A DNA stretch of 64,000 nucleotides from Allomuricauda sp. TY007 (GTDB lineage: Bacteria; Bacteroidota; Bacteroidia; Flavobacteriales; Flavobacteriaceae), in NCBI RefSeq assembly GCF_010468565.1, contig NZ_WUEG01000008.1, positions 124,001-188,000 on the forward strand, in the 5' to 3' direction. Made by a program: the position numbers and the translations under genes. The notes under the pieces are model-generated. The model ran no database searches and was not told where the DNA came from. It was given only the letters and a program-made list of their open reading frames with translations. Every line of letters starts with the position of its first letter. Position 1 is the stretch's first letter. Positions 17,102 through 25,785 of the stretch are shown piece by piece.

Positions 17102-18208
17102 TTACAGGGAGTCGATTACTTTGCTCAACCGCTGGGTAATCTCATCAATCTCTCCGATTCCGTTTACAGAATGGAATTTTCCCTGCTTTTCGTAATATGC
17201 TTTTAAGGGAGCCGTTTTCTCATTGTATTCATCAAAACGATTACGGATCTTGCTTTCGTCTTGATCATCGGAACGGCCGCTACTTTTGCCGCGCTCCAAC
17301 AAGCGGGCCACCAAAACATCATCCTCTGCTTCAAGGGCGATGGTAGCATTTATTTTCATGTCCTTGGATTCCAAGAAATTATCCAATGCTTCTGCCTGGG
17401 CCGCGGTTCGAGGAAATCCATCAAAAATAAAACCTGCCGCCTCTGGACTTTTCTCCACTTCGTCCTTTAGCATATCTATGGTTACCTCATCTGGCACCAA
17501 ATCACCTTTATCAATATAAGATTTGGCCAAATTTCCAAGTTCGGTTCCGTTTTTAATGTTATAACGGAACACATCTCCTGTAGAAATATGTTTCAAATTA
17601 TACTTTTCCTTTAGGAACCCTGCTTGGGTGCCTTTTCCTGCTCCTGGCTTTCCAAAAAGCACTAGGTTGATCATATCTGTTTGATTTAATTGGTAAACTT
17701 CTCTTAGATTTCGGCCCAACTCGTTATAATCCAGCCCATACCCCACAATAAAATGGTCGGGGATCTCCAGACCCACATAATCTATGACATACTCACCATT
17801 GTATACATCCGACTTATAAAATAGTGTGCCGATTTTAAACTCTTTTACATTGGTATTGGAGAATAGATGAACCAACTCTTTCAAGGTGCGGCCGGTATCC
17901 ACAACATCTTCCAAAATAATGACACTCTTTCCTTCAATTTCCTCAGGAACATCCAAAAGGGTCTCTACAATACCTGTTGATGTTAAACCTTGATAGGAAC
18001 TTAACCTTACAAAAGATACTTCGCAAGGGTGCTGGTAAGCCTTCAAAAAATCGGCCACGAACATAAAGGCACCATTGAGCACACCCACAAACAAGGGTGT
18101 TTCATCCTTGTAATCCTCGGCAATCTCCTTGGCCATTTTATCTATGGCCGCAAGGATTTCCTCTTCTTTTATATAGGGCTTAAAAAACTTATCGTGGAGC
18201 TTAATCAA
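17102..18208 (-). CDS. hpt-adk: Fused hypoxanthine phosphoribosyltransferase-adenylate kinase
   Basis: 368 aa in one uninterrupted frame. Residues 1-175 form a complete HPRT domain with the PRPP-binding motif VIILEDVVDTGRT (about 97-109) and DYVGLEIPDHFIVGYGLDYN near 145. Residues 179-368 form a complete adenylate kinase with P-loop GKPGAGKGT (186-194), DGFPRT near 260 and the LID RGKSSGRSDD. The linker is only about seven residues. Start: no ATG exists near the N-terminus; the TTG at 18208 gives MIKLHDKFF, which fits the family start, while a TTG three codons further upstream is also possible. An internal ATG at 17674 could yield free Adk. Both activities belong to purine nucleotide salvage; the neighbouring divergent purK-purE genes make purines de novo. 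Confidence 0.9.
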   Translation of the reverse strand: MIKLHDKFFKPYIKEEEILAAIDKMAKEIAEDYKDETPLFVGVLNGAFMFVADFLKAYQHPCEVSFVRLSSYQGLTSTGIVETLLDVPEEIEGKSVIILEDVVDTGRTLKELVHLFSNTNVKEFKIGTLFYKSDVYNGEYVIDYVGLEIPDHFIVGYGLDYNELGRNLREVYQLNQTDMINLVLFGKPGAGKGTQAGFLKEKYNLKHISTGDVFRYNIKNGTELGNLAKSYIDKGDLVPDEVTIDMLKDEVEKSPEAAGFIFDGFPRTAAQAEALDNFLESKDMKINATIALEAEDDVLVARLLERGKSSGRSDDQDESKIRNRFDEYNEKTAPLKAYYEKQGKFHSVNGIGEIDEITQRLSKVIDSL

Positions 18209-18233
18209 TGTTCTCAAGTTATGGTCAGGTTGG

Positions 18234-18241
18234 CAAAGATA
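18234..18241 (-). promoter_or_regulatory. Promoter -7 element of hpt-adk
   Basis: TATCTTTG on the minus strand matches TAnnTTTG exactly, 25 bases upstream of the TTG start at 18208. This places transcription start just before that codon and supports its choice. No convincing -33 element was found. Confidence 0.5.
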
Positions 18242-18295
18242 ATATTTTTAAAGCTGCTAAGCCTTCACATCTTTTACAGCCTCGTGGATTTCACT

Positions 18296-18303
18296 TATTT
18301 TTG
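18296..18303 (+). promoter_or_regulatory. Promoter -7 element of purK-purE
   Basis: TATTTTTG matches TAnnTTTG exactly, 22 bases upstream of the ATG at 18326. It faces away from the hpt-adk element, giving two divergent purine promoters about 60 bp apart. It also rules out the much longer upstream reading-frame extension of purK. Confidence 0.5.
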
Positions 18304-18325
18304 CTCATATTCAATATATAAATCA

Positions 18326-19480
18326 ATGCAATTTTTCTCTTCCGATTTTAAACTGGGAATTTTAGGTGGTGGACAATTGGGCAAAATGATGCTCTACGAA
18401 ACCCGAAAATGGGACATACAAACCAAGGTGATGGATGCTTCGGCCGAAGCTCCTTGCAAAATAGCCTGCAACGAGTTTGTTCAAGGTAGTTTGATGGATT
18501 TTGATGCCGTCTACAATTTTGGAAAAAATGTGGATGTCCTCACCATCGAAATTGAAAACGTAAATGTGGATGCCCTTGAAAAATTGGAACACGAGGGAAT
18601 TAAAGTCTATCCTCCAACCAAAACCTTGAGGACCATCCAGAACAAGGCCGTTCAAAAATTGTTCTATACCGACCATGGAATTCCAACAGCTCCTTTTACA
18701 AGGTTTGCCTACACTTCGGAAATAGAGGATAGCATAAGCAACGGTGGCCTTTCGCTGCCATTTGTTTGGAAGAGCGCCCAATTTGGGTATGATGGACAAG
18801 GGGTAAAAGTCGTTCGAAAAATGGACGACCTTAAAGACCTGCCCAATGTGGAGTGCATTGCCGAGAAAATGATTGATTTTAAAAATGAATTGGCCGTTGT
18901 GGTAGCACGGAACGCCAAGGGCGAGGTAAAAACCTATCCCGTGGTGGAAATGGAGTTTCACCCAGAGGCCAATCAGGTGGAATACGTAATCTGCCCCGCA
19001 AGAATTGATGATGCCGTGGCCAAAAAGGCCCAAGAAGTTGCCTTAAAAGTTTCGGAGCACATAAAACACGTGGGGTTGTTAGCCGTGGAAATGTTCCAGA
19101 CCAAGGAGGACCAAATTCTGGTGAACGAATCCGCCCCAAGACCACACAACAGCGGACATTACAGTATTGAAGCAGCATACACCAACCAGTTTGAACAACA
19201 TATCCGTGCCATTTTAGGATTGCCACTTGGAAAAACGGACAGCAAAGTGGCCGGAATTATGGTTAATTTGGTAGGAGCCGAAGGCCATACTGGTGATGTG
19301 GTTTACGAGAACATCGAAGAAATATTGGGGATGGATGGGGTTACACCGCACATTTATGGTAAAAAACAAACCCGTCCGTTTCGTAAAATGGGTCATGTAA
19401 CCATTGTGGACGAGAATATGGCCAGAGCTCGGGAAGTAGCACAGCAGGTAAAAGAAACGATTAAAGTGATAAGCAAATAA
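18326..19480 (+). CDS. purK: 5-(carboxyamino)imidazole ribonucleotide synthase (PurK)
   Basis: 384 aa from the ATG at 18326. The open frame extends about 100 codons upstream, but that part runs through the divergent hpt-adk gene and is not coding. N-terminal domain with LGILGGGQLGKMM (10-22), ATP-grasp domain with FVWKSAQFGYDGQGV near 155-170 and the metal-binding VNESAPRPHNSGHYS near 270. It carboxylates aminoimidazole ribonucleotide with ATP and bicarbonate in de novo purine synthesis. PurE follows after three bases. Confidence 0.95.
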   Translation: MQFFSSDFKLGILGGGQLGKMMLYETRKWDIQTKVMDASAEAPCKIACNEFVQGSLMDFDAVYNFGKNVDVLTIEIENVNVDALEKLEHEGIKVYPPTKTLRTIQNKAVQKLFYTDHGIPTAPFTRFAYTSEIEDSISNGGLSLPFVWKSAQFGYDGQGVKVVRKMDDLKDLPNVECIAEKMIDFKNELAVVVARNAKGEVKTYPVVEMEFHPEANQVEYVICPARIDDAVAKKAQEVALKVSEHIKHVGLLAVEMFQTKEDQILVNESAPRPHNSGHYSIEAAYTNQFEQHIRAILGLPLGKTDSKVAGIMVNLVGAEGHTGDVVYENIEEILGMDGVTPHIYGKKQTRPFRKMGHVTIVDENMARAREVAQQVKETIKVISK

Positions 19481-19483
19481 GAT

Positions 19484-19975
19484 ATGAGCAAAGTAGCCGT
19501 AATTATGGGAAGCACAAGCGACCTTCCCGTTATGCAAGACGCCATCGATATATTAAAAGAATTGGGTGTTGCCGTGGATGTGGATATTGTTTCTGCCCAC
19601 AGAACTCCAGAAAAACTCTTCAGCTTTAGCAAAAGTGCCCACACCAATGGCTATGCTGTGATTATTGCAGGAGCGGGAGGCGCCGCACATTTGCCTGGAA
19701 TGGTGGCTTCGTTATCGCCGTTACCTGTTATCGGAGTTCCTGTAAAAAGCAGCAATTCCATTGATGGTTGGGATTCCGTTTTGTCCATTCTACAGATGCC
19801 GGGGGGTGTTCCCGTTGCCACCGTAGCTTTAAACGGAGCAAAAAATGCTGGAATACTTGCCGCACAGATTATCGGAAGTTCCAATAGTGAAATTATGGAC
19901 AACATCATTTCCTATAAAGAAGGCCTCAAGGAAAAAGTCATCAAAGGTGCCGAAGAGGTAAAAAAGAGCTTTTAG
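19484..19975 (+). CDS. purE: 5-(carboxyamino)imidazole ribonucleotide mutase (PurE)
   Basis: 163 aa. Class I PurE signature: VIMGSTSDLPVM (6-17), SAHRTPEKL with the catalytic His near 44, GAGGAAHLPGM near 70, and VKSSNSIDGWDS near 98. It converts N5-CAIR to CAIR, the step after PurK, whose gene ends three bases upstream. The pair forms the core of a short operon continuing with a small membrane protein and possibly the M3 peptidase. Confidence 0.96.
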   Translation: MSKVAVIMGSTSDLPVMQDAIDILKELGVAVDVDIVSAHRTPEKLFSFSKSAHTNGYAVIIAGAGGAAHLPGMVASLSPLPVIGVPVKSSNSIDGWDSVLSILQMPGGVPVATVALNGAKNAGILAAQIIGSSNSEIMDNIISYKEGLKEKVIKGAEEVKKSF

Positions 19976-19991
19976 AAAATCATTTTTGGTT

Positions 19992-20384
19992 ATGAACTAT
20001 AATCAAATTGGCATATTGTTGGGGATTTGTGCTATTGTCTTTTTTGGTTTTACACTAAAGAAAGTAAACAACCCTTACCTAAAAGGTCTCTGGAAGAGTG
20101 GCCTTTTGGTCTTCTCCCTATATGCAGCTCTTTTAATCTATGTTGAAATACGTTGGCAATTCATTTCAGATTATGCCAGCAAATACGATCTCAACGGAAA
20201 TGGCTTTGTGGATTTAAACGAGTATTCCGAAGAGGCCATCGCCGCCATGAACAAAATGACCAGTGGCGCCAAAGAAAAAAGTTTCGCCGCCCTCACCATT
20301 GCCGGACTTTCTTCAATAATCGGTTTTGCTTATTTGTTGAGTGATTGGGCCGTAATACGTTTTAAAAACAAAGAACAGAAGTAA
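19992..20384 (+). CDS. Small inner-membrane protein with an EF-hand-like loop
   Basis: 130 aa from the ATG at 19992. Three hydrophobic helices (about 5-22, 34-52, 95-115). Between the second and third helix lies DLNGNGFVDLNEY (near 68-80), which fits a canonical 12-residue EF-hand calcium loop with D at 1, N at 3 and 5, and Glu at 12. Only one such loop is present, probably facing the periplasm. The gene follows purE by 16 bases and precedes the M3 peptidase gene by 5, so all are probably co-transcribed. Function unknown. Confidence 0.7.
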   Translation: MNYNQIGILLGICAIVFFGFTLKKVNNPYLKGLWKSGLLVFSLYAALLIYVEIRWQFISDYASKYDLNGNGFVDLNEYSEEAIAAMNKMTSGAKEKSFAALTIAGLSSIIGFAYLLSDWAVIRFKNKEQK

Positions 20385-20389
20385 CAACT

Positions 20390-22411
20390 ATGAACAACCC
20401 ATTGTTAGAGCCGTTTAACCAAGCTCCATTTTCAAAAATAAAGAACGAACATTTTAAACCTGCTTTTCTTCAAGCCATTGAGGATACCAAAAAGGAAATC
20501 GATACTATTGTAAATAATCCAGAACCGCCCACTTTTGAAAATACCTTGGAGGCCTTGGACTTTTCAGGTCAGCAATTGGACCGTATTTCGAGTATCTTTT
20601 TCAATTTGAATTCTGCCGAGACCAACGAAGGAATCCAAAAAATAGCCCAAGAAGTATCCCCCCTATTGTCGGAGTTCAGTAACGATATTACTCTAAATGA
20701 AGGTCTTTTTGCTCGTATCAAAACTGTTTATGAACAACGAGATTCGTTGAACCTCACCCAAGAACAACAAACCCTTCTTGAAAAAAAATACAAGAACTTT
20801 AGCAGAAACGGGGCCAACTTGAAGGAAGAAAACAAAAAGCGTCTTCGTGAGATAGATGCAGAACTCTCCAAATTAAAGCTCACCTTTGGTGAAAACGTAT
20901 TGGCGGAGACCAACAAATACGAAATGCTGCTGACGGATGAAAAAGATGTGGAAGGACTTCCCGAAGGCACCAAAGAAGCAGCTGCCCAATTGGCCGAATC
21001 CAAGGGCAAGGAGGGTTGGTTGATTACGCTGGACTATCCGAGCTACATCCCATTTATGAAATACGCCAAAAACAGGGAATTGCGCAAGAAACTATCCCTG
21101 GCCTTTGGCAGCAAAGGATTTCATAATGATGAACTGGACAACCAAGAAAACGTAAAGCGCATTGCAAATCTTCGTCACGAAAGGGCAAATTTATTAGGCT
21201 ATAAAACCCATGCGCATTTTGTGCTAGAAGAACGTATGGCCGAGACCCCAGAAAAAGTGATGGATTTTTTGAACGAACTTTTGGAGAAATCCAAACCAGC
21301 CGCCGAAAGGGAATTTGCCGAACTGGAAGCTTTCGCCAAGGAGCTGGACAATATTGACCGTTTGGAAAAATGGGACAGTGCTTATTATTCCGAAAAGTTG
21401 AAACAAAAGCTGTTCAATTTGGATGATGAAAAACTGAAGCCCTATTTTAAATTGGAAAATGTGATAAACGGGGTGTTCCAAGTTGCGGAAAAACTCTTTG
21501 GACTTACGTTTAAAGAAGTGGACAACATTGACAAATACCACGAAGAGGTAAAAACTTTTGAGGTTTACGAAAACGACAAATTCATTTCCTTGTTTTATGC
21601 CGACTTCCACCCCCGACCCGGAAAACGTGGCGGTGCTTGGATGACCTCTTACAAACCCCAATACACTTTGGGCGGAAAAAATAGTAGGCCGCATATTTCC
21701 AATGTGTGCAATTTTACCAAACCCACAAGTTCCAAACCTTCTTTGCTTACCTTTAATGAAGTTACAACGCTGTTCCATGAATTTGGGCACGCCTTGCACG
21801 GCATGTTGGCCAATACTACTTACCCTAGCCTATCCGGAACTTCTGTGTACTGGGATTTTGTTGAACTGCCCAGTCAAGTAATGGAAAATTGGTGCTACGA
21901 AAAAGAGGCTTTGGAACTCTTTGCCCATCATTATGAAACTGGGGAATTGATTCCTATGGAGTTGATAGAAAAAATAAAAGAATCCGCCACTTTCCAAGAG
22001 GGAATGGCCACGGTTCGCCAATTGAGCTTTGGGTTGTTGGACATGGCATGGCACGGAAATGACCCATCAAGCATTAAAGATGTAAAAGCTTACGAAACAC
22101 AAGCCTTTGAAAGCACCAATTTGTTCCCAGAAACACCAGAAACCTGCATGAGCACCTCTTTTGCACACATTTTTCAGGGAGGATACTCATCGGGCTACTA
22201 CAGTTATAAATGGGCGGAAGTATTGGATGCGGATGCCTTTGCATATTTTAAGGAAAATGGAATTTTCAGTAAATTGGTAGCGGACAAATTCAAAGAGCAT
22301 GTACTTTCCAAAGGAGGCACGGAAAATCCGATGGACCTCTATAAAAAGTTTAGGGGAGCCGAACCGAACATTGACGCCTTGTTGAATCGGGCAGGACTGA
22401 TAACTAAATAG
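20390..22411 (+). CDS. M3 family metallopeptidase (peptidyl-dipeptidase Dcp / oligopeptidase A type)
   Basis: 673 aa, the normal size. The N-terminal helical part runs to about residue 440 and includes LGYKTHAHFVLEERMAETPE. The catalytic domain carries the zinc motif HEFGHALH (about 463-470) with the third Glu ligand about 28 residues later in DFVELPSQVMENW, and the family-typical QGGYSSGYYSYKWAEVLDADAF near 600. No signal peptide is seen, so it is a cytosolic oligopeptidase that degrades short peptides. Dcp versus OpdA specificity cannot be settled by eye. Confidence 0.93.
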   Translation: MNNPLLEPFNQAPFSKIKNEHFKPAFLQAIEDTKKEIDTIVNNPEPPTFENTLEALDFSGQQLDRISSIFFNLNSAETNEGIQKIAQEVSPLLSEFSNDITLNEGLFARIKTVYEQRDSLNLTQEQQTLLEKKYKNFSRNGANLKEENKKRLREIDAELSKLKLTFGENVLAETNKYEMLLTDEKDVEGLPEGTKEAAAQLAESKGKEGWLITLDYPSYIPFMKYAKNRELRKKLSLAFGSKGFHNDELDNQENVKRIANLRHERANLLGYKTHAHFVLEERMAETPEKVMDFLNELLEKSKPAAEREFAELEAFAKELDNIDRLEKWDSAYYSEKLKQKLFNLDDEKLKPYFKLENVINGVFQVAEKLFGLTFKEVDNIDKYHEEVKTFEVYENDKFISLFYADFHPRPGKRGGAWMTSYKPQYTLGGKNSRPHISNVCNFTKPTSSKPSLLTFNEVTTLFHEFGHALHGMLANTTYPSLSGTSVYWDFVELPSQVMENWCYEKEALELFAHHYETGELIPMELIEKIKESATFQEGMATVRQLSFGLLDMAWHGNDPSSIKDVKAYETQAFESTNLFPETPETCMSTSFAHIFQGGYSSGYYSYKWAEVLDADAFAYFKENGIFSKLVADKFKEHVLSKGGTENPMDLYKKFRGAEPNIDALLNRAGLITK

Positions 22412-22549
22412 CAAGGGTTTTTACACCAATTTGGAACCGCAATAAGAAAAGTGATGGAAATTTACTATCTTTCATTACCTGACCCCATAAAGCTTGAGAG
22501 CTCCCATAAATAATCAAGGCTTACTTTGTTATAACCAACCCCGAAGTAT

Positions 22550-24409
22550 ATGAAAAATTGGGACATTAAGGATCTTGGATCAGATAGTTTGTTTACGGAA
22601 ACCATCAAACTTGCCAAAATAGGTGTCTATGAACTTAACGTAGTCTCCAACGAAATTTATTGGAGCGATGTTACCCGCGAAATCACCGAAGTTCCTGATG
22701 ACTTTGTCCCATCCTTGGATAATCTTGCTTCCTTTTTTAACGAAGGTCAATACAGGGATATGGCCCGTGACGCCATGCAAGAAGCCATCTCAAAAGGTAA
22801 GTCCTATGATTTGGACATGGAGGTGGTAACAGCCAAGGGCAATATCAAGTATGTCCGTAATGTGGGAAATCCAAAAATGGAAAATGGGTTTTGTGTAAAA
22901 TTATTCGGTTTCCTCCAAGACATTACTGAAAGAAAACAGACAAAAGTTGAGCTTACCAAAAAAATCCAACAACTCAATCTTGCCGAACAATTATCCCAAA
23001 TTGGCTATTGGGAATGGGATATTTTGGCCGACAATATTATTTGGTCGGACAACCTATATCGCATATTTGGTCTGGAAGTGGGCACTCCCATCCATTTTGA
23101 ACGCGTTGTCGAAGCAATACATCCCGATGACCGAAAAACTTTTCGTGAGAATGCCCAAGAGTTTATCGACGAGAAACGGTTTCGAAAATTTATGCACCGC
23201 ATAATTCACAAAGACGGCAGTGTCCATACAGTTGAGTTGATCGGGGAACTCATCATGAATCAACATGGCGATGTGGTAAAAATGATCGGAACCACACAGG
23301 ATATTACCGAACACCGAATGTCCGAAATCAAGTTTAGAGGTTTATTGGATTCCGCACCGGACACCATGGTCATTGTTGATCGAAAAGGTATCATCCAATT
23401 GATCAATAAGCAGGCAGAGAAAATGTTTGGCTATAAATCATCGGAACTTATTGACGAACATGTGACCATTCTTGTCCCAAAACGACTTTGGGACACCATG
23501 GAATATTATGCTGAGACATTTTTTAAAGCCCCAAAACATACCGGGCTTCCTGCGGACCTTGATTTTTTTGTACAAAACAAATCAGGTTTCCAAATACCCG
23601 TCCAAATTACCCTAAGTCCACTGGAAACCTCCGAAGGCCTTCTGGTATCGATTGCCGTCAGGGATATTACGGTTCAAAAACAGGCAGCGCATCGAATTAT
23701 GGAGACCAACAAAAGTTTAAAGGAATCGGCCAAGCGACTGAAGGCCCAAAATCGCCAATTGGAAGAGTTCAACCAAATCACATCACACAATCTGAGATCC
23801 CCGGTAAGCAATCTCAATGCCTTATTGGATATTTACAAAACGGAAAAAAATTCCAAAACCAAGGAGATGATCATCGGTAAAATTGAGTCAGTTACAAAAC
23901 ATCTTACATGGACTTTGGACACCCTTGTGGAATCCTTGCTCATTAAAAAAAGTGCTCAACAATCTTTAGAAAAAAGCCATTTCGACAAAACATTGGAAAG
24001 AACAAAAGAGATGCTCGCGGCCGAGATTTTAAAGACCAATGCGGTCATTACCTCTGATTTTTCCGAAGCTCCCACCGTGATGTACAACAAAATCTATTTG
24101 GAAAGTATTTTCATTAATCTGATCAGCAATTCCTTAAAATACAAGGCGAAAGACAGGGCTCCCGAAATTTTTGTGAAATCAAGGATAAACGATGGAACGG
24201 TACAGCTGGAATTTAAGGACAATGGTTTGGGAATCAATCTTAAAAAGAATGGGCACAAACTCTTCGGGTTCAGCAAGGTTTTCCATAGAAACGATGACGC
24301 CAAAGGTGTTGGCTTATTTATAACAAAGGCCCAGGTGGATGCCATGGGCGGGAAAATTTGGGCCAACAGCGAAGAAGGCAAAGGCACTTCTTTTTTTATA
24401 AACCTATAA
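22550..24409 (+). CDS. Multi-PAS-domain soluble sensor histidine kinase
   Basis: 619 aa without transmembrane segments or signal peptide, hence cytosolic. Three PAS modules in tandem: about 15-130 (ending GFLQDITERKQ), 140-260 (YWEWDILADNIIWSDNLYRIFG to GTTQDITEHR) and 265-385 (LLDSAPDTMVIVDRKGIIQLIN to VRDITVQKQ). A short coiled coil leads into the dimerisation domain with the phospho-His in ITSHNLRSPVSNL near 415, and an HATPase_c domain with NLISNSLKYK, DNGLGI and GVGLFITK. PAS ligand unknown. The response regulator gene follows after six bases and is the likely partner. Confidence 0.93.
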   Translation: MKNWDIKDLGSDSLFTETIKLAKIGVYELNVVSNEIYWSDVTREITEVPDDFVPSLDNLASFFNEGQYRDMARDAMQEAISKGKSYDLDMEVVTAKGNIKYVRNVGNPKMENGFCVKLFGFLQDITERKQTKVELTKKIQQLNLAEQLSQIGYWEWDILADNIIWSDNLYRIFGLEVGTPIHFERVVEAIHPDDRKTFRENAQEFIDEKRFRKFMHRIIHKDGSVHTVELIGELIMNQHGDVVKMIGTTQDITEHRMSEIKFRGLLDSAPDTMVIVDRKGIIQLINKQAEKMFGYKSSELIDEHVTILVPKRLWDTMEYYAETFFKAPKHTGLPADLDFFVQNKSGFQIPVQITLSPLETSEGLLVSIAVRDITVQKQAAHRIMETNKSLKESAKRLKAQNRQLEEFNQITSHNLRSPVSNLNALLDIYKTEKNSKTKEMIIGKIESVTKHLTWTLDTLVESLLIKKSAQQSLEKSHFDKTLERTKEMLAAEILKTNAVITSDFSEAPTVMYNKIYLESIFINLISNSLKYKAKDRAPEIFVKSRINDGTVQLEFKDNGLGINLKKNGHKLFGFSKVFHRNDDAKGVGLFITKAQVDAMGGKIWANSEEGKGTSFFINL

Positions 24410-24415
24410 CTATTG

Positions 24416-24817
24416 ATGATTATGAAATCAGTTAATGTCTTTGTGGTCGATGATGATGACATCTATCAATTTACAATCGGTGTAACACTTAAAAGTATTC
24501 CTGCAGTGCGTTCTACCCGTACCTTTTCCGATGGTGCAGAAGCACTGGAATATATTGTAGTACACCAGAATGACGTTGATGAATTACCGGACATCATCTT
24601 TTTGGATATTAACATGCCTATATTGGATGGGTTCCAATTTATGGAAGAGTTTATCGAACTACTTCCCAAATTGAACAAAAGTATCAAAGTATATATGGTG
24701 TCCTCTTCGATGGATCCCAAGGATATCAAAAAGGCGGACAGAATTGAGGAAATATCCGATTATTTGATCAAACCTTTAAACTCCAACGACATCAAGGAAA
24801 TCGTGGCCAAACTGTAA
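24416..24817 (+). CDS. Single-domain response regulator
   Basis: 133 aa (an ATG at 24422 is equally possible). Receiver domain only: VVDDDDIYQF acidic pocket near 10-15, phosphoacceptor Asp in IIFLDINMPILDG near 62, Ser/Ser in VYMVSSSMD near 92 and Lys in DYLIKPL near 118. It has no output domain, so it acts by protein-protein contact or as part of a phosphorelay. It lies directly after the PAS kinase gene, forming a two-component pair. Confidence 0.92.
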   Translation: MIMKSVNVFVVDDDDIYQFTIGVTLKSIPAVRSTRTFSDGAEALEYIVVHQNDVDELPDIIFLDINMPILDGFQFMEEFIELLPKLNKSIKVYMVSSSMDPKDIKKADRIEEISDYLIKPLNSNDIKEIVAKL

Positions 24818-24997
24818 TCCGAAGCGCCAGAAGAGCTAAACTTGACCGTTTTTTCAAGGTACTTTTTGGAACGACAAATCAAAAACTTTTGTAAAACCTT
24901 TACTTGGCTGTTAGACTGATTACTTTTATACGTCTAATTCCAGCCAAACATGGATTAGGTGTCCAAAAACCATTACATTTGGTAATTCGATACGAAA

Positions 24998-25552
24998 ATG
25001 GCCAAACACAAACTTCAACCGGACAATTGGGTCGACCTGTACGCAGACTACCTGTTCAACTATGCGGTCTCGCGCGTGAGCGATGCTGAAATTGCCAAGG
25101 ATTTGGTACAGGAAACCTTTTTTGCAGGTCTCAACTCGGCCAAAAACTTCAAAGGTGATGCTGCCGAGCGTACTTGGTTGGTATCCATTCTTAAGCGAAA
25201 AGTAATCGACCATTACCGAAAAATAAATTCGAAAAAGGGAAAAGCAGAGGTACGCATAAATTATAACTCAGATTCGGAAGTAGAAGGAGATTGGTTGGAG
25301 GAGCAAGTAGCAGACCCTTTCAGTAAAGACGGAGATCACTTGATCGAAAATGAGGAACTCGGTTCGGCAATTCAGGACTGCATCAAAAAATTACCCCAAA
25401 AACAGGCTTTGGTATTTAAATTGAAAACCATACAAGGCATGAGTACCGAAGATATTTGTAATGAACTTGACATAAATCCGTCCAACTTGTGGGTAATGAT
25501 CCATAGGGCAAGGACATCGCTTATGGGTTGTTTAAACGAAAATTGGTTTTAG
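24998..25552 (+). CDS. ECF-type RNA polymerase sigma factor
   Basis: 184 aa. Sigma region 2 is visible as DLYADYLFNYAVSRVSDAEIAKDLVQETF (about 12-40) plus ERTWLVSILKRKVIDHYRK, and region 4 as LPQKQALVFKLKTIQGMSTEDICNELDINPSNLWVMIHRARTSL (about 129-175). A 30-residue acidic linker separates them. The gene overlaps no neighbour, but the small zinc-motif protein starts two bases after its stop. ECF factors direct polymerase to a small stress or surface regulon; the inducing signal is not visible. Confidence 0.92.
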   Translation: MAKHKLQPDNWVDLYADYLFNYAVSRVSDAEIAKDLVQETFFAGLNSAKNFKGDAAERTWLVSILKRKVIDHYRKINSKKGKAEVRINYNSDSEVEGDWLEEQVADPFSKDGDHLIENEELGSAIQDCIKKLPQKQALVFKLKTIQGMSTEDICNELDINPSNLWVMIHRARTSLMGCLNENWF

Positions 25553-25554
25553 GT

Positions 25555-25785
25555 ATGAAGATTTCGTGCAAAGAAGCATCGTGCATATGTGACAAATCCC
25601 AATATAAGGAAGCGAGTTTGTGGGACATTATAAAACTTCGCTTTCACCTTCTTTATTGCAAGGTTTGTCGCAGCTACTCCAAAAAGAATGGTGAGTTGAC
25701 CTCGTTGTGCGACCGAGCCGGACTTACCATGCTCTCAGAAGACGACAAAAAGAAAATGAAGAGGGAATTGGAAGAGAAACTCTAA
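25555..25785 (+). CDS. Small zinc-motif protein, candidate anti-sigma factor
   Basis: 76 aa from the ATG at 25555, two bases after the sigma-factor stop. It carries HLLYCKVC (His-x3-Cys-x2-Cys, about 33-40), the core of the zinc anti-sigma (ZAS) motif, and further Cys residues at SCKEASCICD near the start. No transmembrane helix follows, so it would be a soluble, possibly redox-sensitive anti-sigma factor for the ECF gene upstream. It is shorter than most anti-sigma factors, and the assignment rests on motif plus position. It converges with the UbiA-like gene (4-base overlap). Confidence 0.7.
   Translation: MKISCKEASCICDKSQYKEASLWDIIKLRFHLLYCKVCRSYSKKNGELTSLCDRAGLTMLSEDDKKKMKRELEEKL

Noticed and set aside
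18029..18325. Long N-terminal extension of PurK
   Set aside because: The added codons lie opposite the hpt-adk gene and upstream of an exact -7 promoter element.
24840..24862. Terminator after the response regulator gene (CTTGA/TCAAG around a T-run)
   Set aside because: The stem is only five pairs and the T-run is in the loop, so termination is not convincing.
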